From Acidobacteriota bacterium (lineage in GTDB: Bacteria > Acidobacteriota > Terriglobia > Terriglobales > Acidobacteriaceae): a stretch of 64,000 nt of DNA. Shown piece by piece: positions 36,820 through 46,421 of this stretch (positions are counted from its first letter, which is position 1; each line of letters begins with the position of its first letter). The stretch lies in contig JAJZVX010000016.1 in the NCBI GenBank assembly GCA_021846985.1, positions 1-64,000 on the forward strand. The letters are read 5' to 3'. Under the pieces are notes generated by a model that was not told the DNA's origin, ran no database searches, and was given only the letters and a program-made list of their open reading frames with translations. A program made the position numbers and the translations under genes.

Positions 36820-37074
36820 GCCCTTACCTCTCTTCCAGTTGAGGATAGCCGAATCGGGGGTCAGGGCCAAAGTGAACCGCGGCCCGCCTCTTCCCAGCGT
36901 GGTGGCTGGCCGTATAGTGTTGTTGGCAGTAATCCTCTGATTCATCGTAGGCACCGGCGATGAATGGCGGGAAGCAACCGGCCGCCGCAAGAGGGGAAAC
37001 TGCATGACCCGAGCGGCTGAGACAGCCCCGGCCAGGCTCAACACCTTCAGTGAGGAAGCGGAGAACAATCTCTT

Positions 37075-38322
37075 ATGGCAACGCCCACGTCTGCATCGGC
37101 GGCTCCCGGCAGGCCCAGCTATCTTGGGCCGTTCATCACCGTCACCGTGCTGTTTTTCATCTTCGGGTTCATCACCAACCTGAACATGGCTCTGGTTCCC
37201 CACCTGCGGTCGATCTTCGACCTGCCCTACAAGTGGGCGATGCTGGCCGAATCGGCCTTCTTCCTCGCCTACTTTGTCTTCTCCACGCCGACTTCGAAGC
37301 TCATTGAATGGATCGGTTACAAGGGAACGATGGTGGTTTCGCTGTTCATCCAGGTGGTGGGCTGCCTCATGTTTGTGCCGGCCGCCAAGCTGGTGAACTT
37401 TCCGCTCTTTCTGGTGGCGGTGTTTGTGGTGGGCGCGGGCGTCACCGCTCTGCAAACCGCGGCCAACCCCTATGTGGCCATTCTGGGGCCCGAGCACAGC
37501 GCGCCCGTTCGCCTGACCCTGGCGCAGGCCCTCAACTCCCTGGGCGGCACCATTGCGCCCCTGATTGCCGGAGCCTACATCCTCACCGACTCCACCAAGC
37601 TCTCCTCCGCGCAGATTGCCAACACCGTGCGCGGACCCTACATCGCCATTGCCGCGGGCCTCTTTGTGCTGGGCCTCACGGTCGCTTTCCTGCACCTGCC
37701 GCACATCGAGCAGCCCGAAGACTCCCTGCCCGCGAAGCAAGGCAGATCTGCCCAACGCGGCAGCATCTGGAGCTACCGGCACACGGTTCTGGCCACGGTC
37801 AGCATCTTTCTCTACGTCGGCGTTGAGGTCGGCCTCGCCTCGATTGGTGTGAATTACTTCAAAAGCCAGGGCGTAGACACGGCCAAGACAGCTTCCTTCC
37901 TGGTTTCGCTTTACTGGGGCGGCGCCCTCGTCGGCCGCCTGCTGGGCTCCTGGGTCCTGACCCGGATCAAGTCCAACAAGCTGCTGGCCGCCTTTGGCGT
38001 GATTGCCGCGCTGCTGCTGGTGGTTTCCATGTTCACCAGCGGGCAAGTCGCCATCTGGACGGTAGTGCTGTGCGGCTTCTTCAACTCCATCATGTTCCCC
38101 AATATCTTCACGCTCGGCATCGTCGGCCTGGGATCGATGACCGGTAAGGGATCGGGGCTGATCATGAGCGCGTGCGTGGGCGGAGCGGTGATTCCGGCCC
38201 TCATTGGCGCATTGGCTGACAAGGTGGGCATCCAGCACTCCTTCGTGATTCCCATCTTCTGCTACCTCTTCATCGCCTATTACGCCCTGTGGGGATCGAA
38301 GCCCACGCGGACGGCGGCGTAG
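37075..38322 (+). CDS. FucP-type sugar:proton symporter (MFS)
   Basis: A twelve-helix major facilitator transporter of the fucose/glucose-galactose permease group. FFIFGFITNLNMALVPHL is the typical first helix. The paired helices around GYKGTMVVSLFIQVVGC and the ALQTAANPYVAILGP segment are signatures of the FGHS/FucP family. The C-half begins after a charged loop near residue 235. A length of 415 residues is normal. The imported sugar is not determinable. No sugar-catabolic gene is adjacent, so it may serve scattered pathways. Confidence 0.88.
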   Translation: MATPTSASAAPGRPSYLGPFITVTVLFFIFGFITNLNMALVPHLRSIFDLPYKWAMLAESAFFLAYFVFSTPTSKLIEWIGYKGTMVVSLFIQVVGCLMFVPAAKLVNFPLFLVAVFVVGAGVTALQTAANPYVAILGPEHSAPVRLTLAQALNSLGGTIAPLIAGAYILTDSTKLSSAQIANTVRGPYIAIAAGLFVLGLTVAFLHLPHIEQPEDSLPAKQGRSAQRGSIWSYRHTVLATVSIFLYVGVEVGLASIGVNYFKSQGVDTAKTASFLVSLYWGGALVGRLLGSWVLTRIKSNKLLAAFGVIAALLLVVSMFTSGQVAIWTVVLCGFFNSIMFPNIFTLGIVGLGSMTGKGSGLIMSACVGGAVIPALIGALADKVGIQHSFVIPIFCYLFIAYYALWGSKPTRTAA

Positions 38323-38352
38323 AGTCAACGGCCGCTGAACCGCCATGGACCC

Positions 38353-38391
38353 CGCGAAGGCCCTCCGGCACTGTGCCGGAGGGCCTTCGCG
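38353..38391 (+). terminator. 39-bp perfect palindrome, probable terminator
   Basis: Arms of 19 bases (starting CGCGAAGGCCCTCCGG) pair perfectly around a single central T. The palindrome lies 31 bases after the transporter stop. Its extreme length and lack of a T-run mean it could be a terminator or a mobile palindromic repeat. Confidence 0.6.
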
Positions 38392-38490
38392 CATACGGCG
38401 GCAAACCGGCGGGCTTTTGTGTTCCCCCCCCCATGCGCGCAAGGAAGAGGCGGAGCCAGGAATTCGCGGTAAGATAGGTTCGCTTCTGCC

Positions 38491-38772
38491 ATGACCCGAA
38501 AAGCCAATCCGCGCCCGCAACGCCTCCTGCTCTGGATGATTGTGGCGATTGCCGTGGCGCTGATCCTGCTGCGGCTTTTCGTGTTTGTCAGCCATGTGCG
38601 GTCAGGCCACCGCCGGCACGGGGAGGTCAATCCAGCCGCGCTGCAGTGGAATGGCGGAGCGCACAGGCAGGCGGGAAAAATGAGAGAAGACCCGCTTGCG
38701 CGGCGCGCAGGCGAGCCCTATCCCTCGCCAAAAAGATCGTTGACCGTCTTGCGCAGCGCAGCCACTTGCTGA
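38491..38772 (+). CDS. possible small single-helix membrane protein
   Basis: A 93-residue frame with one strong membrane helix (LLLWMIVAIAVALILLRLF) near the N-terminus, followed by a basic, disordered tail. There is no good ribosome-binding site, and the 3' end overlaps the convergent YceH-family gene by 55 bases. It is reported because the hydrophobic segment looks genuine; the tail may be longer than the real protein. Confidence 0.3.
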   Translation: MTRKANPRPQRLLLWMIVAIAVALILLRLFVFVSHVRSGHRRHGEVNPAALQWNGGAHRQAGKMREDPLARRAGEPYPSPKRSLTVLRSAATC

Positions 38773-39395
38773 CGCAACTCGGCTACCGCGGCTTCCAGTT
38801 GCGCTACGCGGGCGTCGTGCGCCGGGTCGCGGCTGCCGGCGTGAAGGGTGGCTGTGGGCTCTGGAACCGCGGCGGGCAGGGATTCTCCCCGTCCGCAGAG
38901 CAGATGGGTGTAGCGTAACTCCTTGGCGCCCGGCTGGCGGGGCAGGACGGCGACGAGCGGCGGCTCGCGCCCCATCAGCTTCTGCAGGCCGGCCAGCACA
39001 TCGCCGAGTTCGTCGAAGCGGTGCATGCGCTCGGCGCGGCCGCGCAACTCGCCGGGCGTTTGCGGCCCGCGCAGCAGCAGCACGCAGAGAAGCGCAGTTT
39101 CACCGCGGCTGAAGTTAAAGACCTCGCCCAGCCCATGCTCATACTTGGCAACGCGGCCGTCGGCGGAGCGCGCGCGGCCGGCAAGCTGCTTGTCCTCCAG
39201 CCCGCGCAGAGCCAGCCGCACCGCCTCCTCGTCCAGGTCGGTCACCGGCTCGCGGTTGGAGCGCTGATTGCATGCGTTGATCAGCGCGTGCATGGAGAGC
39301 GGGTAATACTCCGGCGTAGTGACTTCTTTTTCCACCAGCGCGCCCAGAACGCGGGCTTGCGCGGCGGTGAGCACGATGGGTTCGGGGGGCGGCAT
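38718..39395 (-). CDS. YceH family (DUF480) protein
   Basis: A 225-residue protein of the YceH/DUF480 family: tandem winged-helix domains with VLGALVEKEVTTPEYYPLS at the start, NACNQRSNREPV, and GETALLCVLLLRGPQTPGEL in the second domain. A C-terminal coiled coil (VAQLEAAVAELRQQVAALRK) follows. The molecular role is unknown. The ATG at 39395 starts 4 bases after the RND pump stop, so it is probably the last gene of the efflux operon. A TTG at 39416 would overlap the pump gene. Confidence 0.85.
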   Translation of the reverse strand: MPPPEPIVLTAAQARVLGALVEKEVTTPEYYPLSMHALINACNQRSNREPVTDLDEEAVRLALRGLEDKQLAGRARSADGRVAKYEHGLGEVFNFSRGETALLCVLLLRGPQTPGELRGRAERMHRFDELGDVLAGLQKLMGREPPLVAVLPRQPGAKELRYTHLLCGRGESLPAAVPEPTATLHAGSRDPAHDARVAQLEAAVAELRQQVAALRKTVNDLFGEG

Positions 39396-39399
39396 AAAG

Positions 39400-42300
39400 C
39401 TATTCTGCCACTTCAACCATCACCTTTTCCTGCCGGGGCGCGCGGTCCTGGGTGAGCAGGAAGTAGACCACCGGCGTAACCACCAGGCTGAGCACCATGG
39501 AGATGCACAGCCCGCCGATCACTGCAATGGCCAGCGGCTTCAGCATCTGCGAACCCGCGCCCAGGGCAAAGGCCAGCGGCAGCATGCCGCAAACGGCGGC
39601 CAGCGCGGTCATGACGATGGGCCGCAGACGGCGCTGAGCGGCGTTCAGCATGGCATCCCGCGGCGAAAGACCCTCCGCGCGGTACTTCTCGTCGGCGTCG
39701 AGCAGCAGAATGCCGTTCTTGGCCACGATGCCAATCACCATGATGAGCCCCATGAATGAGGCGACATTGAAGGCGGTGGCGGTGATCAACAGGGCAAAGA
39801 TCACGCCGGAAACCGACAACACCGACGACGCCAGAATTGCAATCGGGGCGGGGAAATTCTGAAACTCCGTGAGGAGCACGCCGAAGACCAGCATCAGCGC
39901 CAGCAGAAGCACCTGCAGCAGATCGTGGAAGGACTTCTGCTGTTCCTGGTAGGTTCCCCCATACTCCACCCGCACCGACGCCGGCAGGTGCAGACCGGCC
40001 ACGGTGCGTTGTACATCGGCCATCACCCCGCCCAGATTCGATCCTTCCAGGTCGCCTGTGACCACCAGCAGACGCTGCAGGTTCTCGCTCAGAATTTCGT
40101 TCTGCGGCGGAAGCTGCTGGATCGTGGCCAGCGAACCAAGCGTGGCCATGTGGCCCGATGCGCTGTTGAAAACGGTGTTTTCAATCGCGTCCAGTGAAGC
40201 GCGATTCTCATCGCCGAGGCGCACGCGGATTGTGTAAGGACGGCCGTTCTCGATGGCCACGTTGGGGATGGGCAACCCATCGAGAATCGCGGTCGCATCC
40301 TGCGCCACTTCCAACGGCGTGAAGCCCAGACGCGCGGCCACCACGGGATCCACCTGGAAGTTGGTGGCGGGCCCGCTGATGGTGTTGTCGATGCCATTCC
40401 TCACATCCACAACACCATCCACCTTGGAGATGGCGTCGGCGATCCGGGGGCCCAGTTGCGCCAGCAGGGACGAATCCTCGGAAAACAGCTTGATCTGAAT
40501 CGGCTCCGGGGCGTTGGATAGATCGTTGATGTTGTCCTGCAAAATTTGAAACAGCTCGATGTCCAGTTCCGGTTCCGCGGCCGCCAGGCGGTTGCGAACG
40601 TCGTTCATCACCTCCCAGACGGAGCGGTCGCGGTCCCCCTTGAGCTTTACCGTGAAGTCGCCGGTGTTGGCCTCGGTCACAGCGGCCAGGCCCATCTGCA
40701 GACCGGTGCGCCGCGAGGTGTTCTGCACCTCGGGTACAGACTCCAGAATGCGTTCGACGTGATCGAGAACGCGATTGGTTTCCCGCAGCGAGCTGCCCGC
40801 CGGCATGATGTAGTCGAGGATGAAGCCGCCCTCGTCCATCTCCGGCAGCAGGTTGGAGGCAAGGCCCTGATACCCGGCCCAGGTGCCGATGACGAGCAGC
40901 AAACAGGCGGCCCCGAGCCACCACGGCTTGGCCAGAGCCCAATCCAGCACCTTCCTGTGCAGGTGCAGGACGCGCTCGAGCAACCGGCTCGCGGCATGAT
41001 GTTGTCCCCCGCCCTTCCCCTGGCGCAGCAACACAAGGCCGAGCCCCGGCGTCCAGGTCAAAGCCAGCACCAGTGAGGTCAGCAGCGCCGCCGTCATGGT
41101 GATGGCCAGAGCGCGAAAGAACGAGCCGGTCACGCCAATGACCGAAATGAGGGGAAGAAACACAACCACGGGCGTGATGGTTGATCCGATGAGCGGCTTG
41201 GTCAACTCGCGCAGCGCCTGGCGCACCGCCGCCGCGGGGCTCTCACCCATGTCCCGGTGAAGCACAATATTCTCCACCATCACGATGGCATCGTCGATCA
41301 CCAGCCCAATGGCTGCCGCCAGTCCGCCCAGGGTCATCAGGTTAAAACTCTCGCCGATCGCCCACATGGCCAGAAACGTAATGGCCACGGTCACGGGAAT
41401 CACCAGACCGGCGATCAACGACGAAGTCCAGTCGCCGAGAAAGAGAAACAGAACGGCGCAGGCCAGCAACAGCCCGATGAGGATGGCGTCGCGCACGCTG
41501 CTGATGCTGTCGCGTACCAGTTGCGACTGGTCGTAGAAGGCCTGGAGCTTGACCTCCGGGGGCAGCTTGCTCCTCAGCAAGCCGACCTCTCGGGCCACCC
41601 CGTCGGCCACGGTTACGGTGTTGCTGGTCGGCTGGCGGGCAATATTCAGCAACACCGCCGGCTTGCCGTTGGCGGTCACGGTGGTGTACACAGGCTCGAC
41701 GGACCGCTCCACCGTGGCGACATCGGCCACGCGCACCGGAGCGCCGCCGGGCGTGGTCTTCACCACGAGCTGACGCAGCTCATCCACATTGTGCACCTGC
41801 GATCCGACCAGCCCCATAATCAACTGATGATGAGCTTCGTACAGGCCGGGCGACTCGATGATGTTCGAGGCCTGGATGGCGTTGACCAGGTCGGAGATGA
41901 TCACCCCGGCGTTGCGCATCAGCGCCAGGTTCGGAGTCACATGCAACTCCGGCACCTGCCCCCCCTGCACAACCACGCTGGAAACGCCCGGCACGCGGTT
42001 GAGCGGCGGCGCCAGATCGTAGGTGGCGATCTGCCATAGCCGCGTTTGCGATACGGTGTCGGAGGTCAGACTGTAACCCAGGATGGGGAACGTGGCAAAG
42101 GTGAGCCGGTGCGTGGCAATCTGCGCCGTGGCGGGCAGCGTTTGCTGCACCTGGGCCAGCGCCTTGTTCACCAGCAGCATCGACTGAATCATGTCCGTGT
42201 TCCAGTCGAAGAACAAGTCGATCTCGGCCGAGCCGCGGCTGGTGATGGTACGCACCATGGTGAGGCCCGGCACGGAGTTCACGGCCTGTTCGATCGGCCA

Positions 42301-42519
42301 GGTGATGGTCACCTGCATCTGCTCGATCGGCATCACGCCGTTGTCCACCGCGATGACCACGCGCGGAAAGTTCGTCTCGGGAAAAACCGCGATGGGCACC
42401 TTGAGCGCCAGATAGACGCCAGCCACCGTGAGCACCGCGGCAAAGAAGAAGATGGTGCGCGTGAAGCGCGCCAGCCAGAATGCCTTGCCGCTCTCGCCTT
42501 CGCGTATGCCGCCTGCCAT
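39400..42519 (-). CDS. RND efflux pump inner-membrane subunit (AcrB/CzcA-like)
   Basis: A 1039-residue proton-driven transporter that expels drugs or metals through a TolC channel. It has twelve helices and two large periplasmic domains. The TM4 proton relay has Asp-Asp in AIGLVIDDAIVMVENIV, and the TM10 Lys is in IGIVAKNGILLLD, as in AcrB. The C-terminal MLPLAFALGAGS is typical. The start at 42519 shares bases with the adaptor's stop (TGATG), indicating coupled translation. The substrate class (drug or metal) cannot be fixed by eye. Confidence 0.9.
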   Translation of the reverse strand: MAGGIREGESGKAFWLARFTRTIFFFAAVLTVAGVYLALKVPIAVFPETNFPRVVIAVDNGVMPIEQMQVTITWPIEQAVNSVPGLTMVRTITSRGSAEIDLFFDWNTDMIQSMLLVNKALAQVQQTLPATAQIATHRLTFATFPILGYSLTSDTVSQTRLWQIATYDLAPPLNRVPGVSSVVVQGGQVPELHVTPNLALMRNAGVIISDLVNAIQASNIIESPGLYEAHHQLIMGLVGSQVHNVDELRQLVVKTTPGGAPVRVADVATVERSVEPVYTTVTANGKPAVLLNIARQPTSNTVTVADGVAREVGLLRSKLPPEVKLQAFYDQSQLVRDSISSVRDAILIGLLLACAVLFLFLGDWTSSLIAGLVIPVTVAITFLAMWAIGESFNLMTLGGLAAAIGLVIDDAIVMVENIVLHRDMGESPAAAVRQALRELTKPLIGSTITPVVVFLPLISVIGVTGSFFRALAITMTAALLTSLVLALTWTPGLGLVLLRQGKGGGQHHAASRLLERVLHLHRKVLDWALAKPWWLGAACLLLVIGTWAGYQGLASNLLPEMDEGGFILDYIMPAGSSLRETNRVLDHVERILESVPEVQNTSRRTGLQMGLAAVTEANTGDFTVKLKGDRDRSVWEVMNDVRNRLAAAEPELDIELFQILQDNINDLSNAPEPIQIKLFSEDSSLLAQLGPRIADAISKVDGVVDVRNGIDNTISGPATNFQVDPVVAARLGFTPLEVAQDATAILDGLPIPNVAIENGRPYTIRVRLGDENRASLDAIENTVFNSASGHMATLGSLATIQQLPPQNEILSENLQRLLVVTGDLEGSNLGGVMADVQRTVAGLHLPASVRVEYGGTYQEQQKSFHDLLQVLLLALMLVFGVLLTEFQNFPAPIAILASSVLSVSGVIFALLITATAFNVASFMGLIMVIGIVAKNGILLLDADEKYRAEGLSPRDAMLNAAQRRLRPIVMTALAAVCGMLPLAFALGAGSQMLKPLAIAVIGGLCISMVLSLVVTPVVYFLLTQDRAPRQEKVMVEVAE

Positions 42520-43835
42520 CACGCGCCGCCTCCCGCGGATTTCTTGTCGTCCGCGGCGCCCACCTTCACCTTGGTCCCGTCGTCGAGACCGTAGGCCCCG
42601 GTGGTGATCACCGTGTCGGCAGGCGTAACGCCGCTGAGCACTTGCACCTCATCCACATCCACGAGGCCCAGCGTCACAGGCCTGCGGCGGGCCACGCCAT
42701 CGGCGCCAACGACCATCACGGACCTGCTGCCGTCCTGCGCGGTAAGGACCGCGGCCAAGGGGATCTTGACGGCATGCGCCTCGCTGCGGCCGGCAATGGA
42801 AACCTTCACTGGTGTGCCCACCTTCAGCGCGCCGCTGCGGTTGTCGATGCCGAGCCAGATCTCAACAGTGGTGCTCCCAGGGTCGAGCGCGGGACTGACG
42901 AGCGTGACTTTGGCCGGCGCCGGCGCGGCCATGCCGGGCACCAGCACCTGAGCCGCGTCGCCCACCTTCAACTGCTGCGCCTGGCTCTGGCCAATGTGGG
43001 CCTTGGCAACCAGCGTCGAGGTTTCCATCACGGTCAGCAGAGGTGTTCCCGTGGACGCGGTCTCGCCGGCAAAGAGCGGCCGGTCGGTGATGACACCATC
43101 GATGGGGCTGCGGATTTCGGAGTAGTTCACCTGGGCTTCCGCGCCCTCGTATTTGCCCTCCGCCGACATCAATTGCCCCTGCGCCTGCTGCAGCGCCGCC
43201 TTCCCGTTCACCTGCGTGACGGAATTCAGATGCTTCAACGCAATGGCATAAGCGCCCTGCGCCTGCACCAGCGCCGCCTTGGCCGAATCCAGATCGCGCT
43301 GCGGAATGGCGCCCTGGGCCAGCAGTGCGGTGCGGCTCCTCACGATGTCCTCGTTCAGCTTCAGATTGGCCCGGGCCTGGTCTGCCGCAGCCTGGGCCGC
43401 CTGCGCATCCTCGGGAATCTGCGCGCGTGTAGCCGTGGCGTACGCGCCCTGCGCCGCCTGGTAGGCGCCCCGGCTGTCCAGCGCCGCGGCGGCAATATCC
43501 TTGTTCTCCAGCACCGCCAGCAGTTCCCCCGCATGCACTCTGGAGCCCCGCTGCACATAGAATTTCGCCACCGGCGCGGTGATCTTGGGCACAATCGCTG
43601 CCTGCGCCACGGGCGTAAGGATCGCGTCGGCCTGAATGTGTTCGGTAATCGCTCCCACCTCCGGATGCACGGCCTGCACGGAAACCAGGGCTTCAGGCGC
43701 CTGCTCTTTTTTGCAGCCGCAGAACATCAGCATCGGAACGGCCGCGCCGCACGCCAAAAGCCCCCACGCCGCCTGCCTGGCGCGGCGCCGCGCCAGGGTC
43801 GAGTGCATTTGCATGTCTGTTTTCATCCTCGTCAT
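42519..43835 (-). CDS. RND efflux periplasmic adaptor (HlyD/AcrA family)
   Basis: A membrane-fusion protein bridging the RND pump and TolC channel. The N-terminus has a hydrophobic segment ending MFCGCKKE, a likely lipoprotein signal. A lipoyl half-domain, a long alpha-helical hairpin (about 110-240, rich in Ala/Gln), the second lipoyl half (YSEIRSPIDGVITDRPLFAG) and the beta-barrel domain follow in order. At 438 residues it is typical. Its start overlaps the end of the TolC gene by 4 bases (ATGA), and its stop overlaps the pump start. Confidence 0.9.
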   Translation of the reverse strand: MTRMKTDMQMHSTLARRRARQAAWGLLACGAAVPMLMFCGCKKEQAPEALVSVQAVHPEVGAITEHIQADAILTPVAQAAIVPKITAPVAKFYVQRGSRVHAGELLAVLENKDIAAAALDSRGAYQAAQGAYATATRAQIPEDAQAAQAAADQARANLKLNEDIVRSRTALLAQGAIPQRDLDSAKAALVQAQGAYAIALKHLNSVTQVNGKAALQQAQGQLMSAEGKYEGAEAQVNYSEIRSPIDGVITDRPLFAGETASTGTPLLTVMETSTLVAKAHIGQSQAQQLKVGDAAQVLVPGMAAPAPAKVTLVSPALDPGSTTVEIWLGIDNRSGALKVGTPVKVSIAGRSEAHAVKIPLAAVLTAQDGSRSVMVVGADGVARRRPVTLGLVDVDEVQVLSGVTPADTVITTGAYGLDDGTKVKVGAADDKKSAGGGA

Positions 43836-45247
43836 GGTTCCATGGACCCGGTTAGCGTTTGCAGTTGGGCAAGCGCATCTTCATAGCGAACTCGGCCGTC
43901 TTCGCGCGCGTTTTCCGCCGTCACGTAGGCGTTTTGCGCGTCCACCACCTCGATCACCAGCGCCTCGCCGCCCTGGTAGCGCAGTTTGGTCAGGCGCAGG
44001 CTCTCCGCCGCATCGGTCACACTCGCATCCAGCGACTCCAATTCCTTCTGTGCCGTTAGCGCCGCGGCGTAATAGGTCTGCAGATGGGCAATCAACTGCC
44101 GCTGCGTGGCCGTCAATGCCACACGCGCCGCCTGGCGGCGAATCTCGCTCTGCTTCACTTTGTGCTCCGTCGCAAGCCAGTCCCACACGGGAAGATTCAC
44201 GGTGACGCTCGTCGAGTAGCCCAGATTCTGTGCCTGCGCGCCGCTGGGAGTGAGGGGGCCGTTGGCGGCGAACTGATTGGCGTCAATGCCGTAGGCCAGG
44301 TTAAATCCGAGCGAGGGCAATAGACCCGCCCGCGCCCCCAGCACATCGGCGTTGCTGGCGCCAAGGTTGGCCAACGCGCTTTTCAACTCCGGATTGTTCC
44401 GGGCCGCGGCGGCTTCCACATCGGCGAGCGGCGCCAGCACCGGCTCTCCCGGAGATTCCTGAAGTGTGTACAAGGTCCGCGGATCGGGAAAGAGCAGCAC
44501 GCCCAGATCCAGCCGCGCCGCCTGCGCGGTCAGCGCCGCATCCTGCAGCGAGCGCCATTGCTGCTGCTCGGTCAACTGCGCCTTGATCACGTCGGCGTGG
44601 GCCGCCTCGCCTTTCTTTTCGCGATCCCGGGTGAGTCCGGTGAATTCCTGCGCCTCCCGGTAGCCGCGCTGGGCAATCTCCAGCTTATGGCCAGCGGCCA
44701 GTGAGCCATAGAACATGGCCGTGACCGTGACCACCAGGCCGCGGCGCGCGATCTCCAGTTGCGCTCGCGCCATGGCCGCCGCCGCATCGGCCCGCCGTAT
44801 GGCCGCCACTCCCGCCAGACTCAGGTTTTCGTCCACAACCCCCTGGGAAATGTACTCCCAGGGCCTGGCATCGGCAGAAACAAACTTGGGGTTGGGAGTC
44901 AGCGGCACGCCCTCGCCGCTGTCCGCGGTGATGCCATTGGGCTGCACATAGATGTCCTGGCTCAGATAGCGTGCGCTGGGCAGAAGGCTTGCGCGGGCAA
45001 TGGAGCGATCAAGAGCGGCAGACTGGCTGGAGGCCCGGGCCGCGGCAAAAGCAGGCTCATTGGCCTCGGCGCGCCGGATGGCCTCCTGCAGAGTGATCAC
45101 CGTGGCGCCAGAGGAGTCCGCCGGTGCCGGCGCGGGACCGGCCTGGGCATGGCTGGCATCCTCCGCCAGCAGAACCAGACCCAGAACAACAGAAAAAAGA
45201 ATCAGACTGCGCTTGCCGATTCGCCAAATGGTCACACATGGGAGCAT
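43832..45247 (-). CDS. TolC family outer membrane efflux channel
   Basis: The outer-membrane exit duct of the tripartite pump. Residues about 1-36 form the signal peptide (ILFSVVLGLVLLAEDASHAQ). The first TolC repeat begins at ITLQEAIRRAEANEPAFAAARA and the second at VEAAAARNNPELKSALAN, with long amphipathic helices typical of the tunnel. At 471 residues it is normal. It is the promoter-proximal gene of the operon: TolC, adaptor, RND pump, YceH-like. Confidence 0.9.
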   Translation of the reverse strand: MLPCVTIWRIGKRSLILFSVVLGLVLLAEDASHAQAGPAPAPADSSGATVITLQEAIRRAEANEPAFAAARASSQSAALDRSIARASLLPSARYLSQDIYVQPNGITADSGEGVPLTPNPKFVSADARPWEYISQGVVDENLSLAGVAAIRRADAAAAMARAQLEIARRGLVVTVTAMFYGSLAAGHKLEIAQRGYREAQEFTGLTRDREKKGEAAHADVIKAQLTEQQQWRSLQDAALTAQAARLDLGVLLFPDPRTLYTLQESPGEPVLAPLADVEAAAARNNPELKSALANLGASNADVLGARAGLLPSLGFNLAYGIDANQFAANGPLTPSGAQAQNLGYSTSVTVNLPVWDWLATEHKVKQSEIRRQAARVALTATQRQLIAHLQTYYAAALTAQKELESLDASVTDAAESLRLTKLRYQGGEALVIEVVDAQNAYVTAENAREDGRVRYEDALAQLQTLTGSMEP

Positions 45248-45360
45248 ACAATCCTAACCACGCCTCGAAGGTGATGTCCCGATGAAGAATCCCTGCCCAT
45301 GGGGAAGATCGGGAACCGCCTGGAGGAACCATACAAAAGCGAGCTTAAAGCCGGCTTAAG

Positions 45361-46353
45361 ATGGTGTCCATGGAAACAACCACGATTGCGGGCAGGCCGG
45401 TGACGCGCATTGGGCTGGGCACCTGGGCAATGGGCGGAACCGAGTGGGGCGCGGTGAGTGCGGAGCAGGCCGTGGCCACCTGTCTGGGCGCACTGGACCG
45501 CGGCATCAACCTGATCGATACCGCGCCCATCTACGGCCATGGTCGCGCTGAGGAATTGGTGGGCCGGGCGATGCGCGCGCACGGCCGCCGCCAGGACTTT
45601 TACATCGCGACCAAATGCGGCCTGGAGTGGAACGAGCGCGGCGTCTTCACGAACGCAACGCTGGCGCGCCTGCGCCAGGAGCTGGAGGCGAGCCTGCGCC
45701 GCCTGGGAACCGACTATGTTGACCTCTACCAGGTGCACTGGCCCGATCCGCTGGTCCCGGTGGCCGAGACGGCCGCGCTGATGGACGCCTTTGTGCGCGA
45801 TGGCAAAGTGCGCGCCGTGGGGGTGAGCAACTTTTCCGTGGCGCAGATGAATGAGTTTCGCGCCGTGGCGCCGCTGGCCTCGAGCCAGCCGCCCTATAAC
45901 CTCTTCGAGCGTGCGGCCGATGCCGAGATTCTGCCCTGGTGCGCCGCCCACGGGGTTGCGGCGATCACCTGGAGCTCGCTCTGCCGCAGCCTGCTGGGCG
46001 GGCGCGTGCGGCGCGGCATGCACTTCGACCCCGGCGACATTCGCCGCGCCGATCCCAAGTTCCAGGAGCCGCGCTTTGGCCAGTACATGACCGCCGTGGA
46101 GAGGCTGGACGCCTTTGCCCGCGCGCGCTACGACAAATCCGTGCTGGAACTGGCGGTGCGCTGGGTACTGGACCAGCCGGGCGTCTCGGTGGCGCTGTGG
46201 GGAAGCAAACGGCCCGAGCAACTGGACGCCGCGCGCGGCGCCATGGACTGGAGGCTCGACGCGGAGGCGATGGCGGAAATCGACCGTATCGTCGCGGCGG
46301 CGGTTGCCGATCCCCTGGGACCGGAGTACCTGACGCCAGGCGTTCGCGCCTGA
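45361..46353 (+). CDS. aldo/keto reductase
   Basis: An NADPH-dependent (alpha/beta)8 oxidoreductase of the AKR superfamily, 330 residues. The catalytic tetrad is readable: Asp in INLIDTAPIYGHG with its Tyr, Lys in FYIATKCGLEW, and His in YQVHWPDPL. The cofactor segment is ALWGSKRPEQL. It resembles the stress-associated general AKR group rather than a defined biosynthetic enzyme. The start at 45361 lacks a strong ribosome-binding site; an ATG at 45370 is possible. It is divergent from the efflux operon. Confidence 0.88.
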   Translation: MVSMETTTIAGRPVTRIGLGTWAMGGTEWGAVSAEQAVATCLGALDRGINLIDTAPIYGHGRAEELVGRAMRAHGRRQDFYIATKCGLEWNERGVFTNATLARLRQELEASLRRLGTDYVDLYQVHWPDPLVPVAETAALMDAFVRDGKVRAVGVSNFSVAQMNEFRAVAPLASSQPPYNLFERAADAEILPWCAAHGVAAITWSSLCRSLLGGRVRRGMHFDPGDIRRADPKFQEPRFGQYMTAVERLDAFARARYDKSVLELAVRWVLDQPGVSVALWGSKRPEQLDAARGAMDWRLDAEAMAEIDRIVAAAVADPLGPEYLTPGVRA

Positions 46354-46421
46354 GCGCATCGCCCACCGTGCCGCGTTTGACAGTGGGCGGCGGCGGCCCG
46401 GCTCTGCGATACTGTTCAGTT

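Noticed and set aside
36820-38595. A long upstream extension of the ferritin-VIT gene (a 993-codon frame in all)
   Set aside because: The extra N-terminal 590 residues are low-complexity and lie opposite the sugar transporter gene; the ATG at 36819 has a ribosome-binding site and gives the expected protein.
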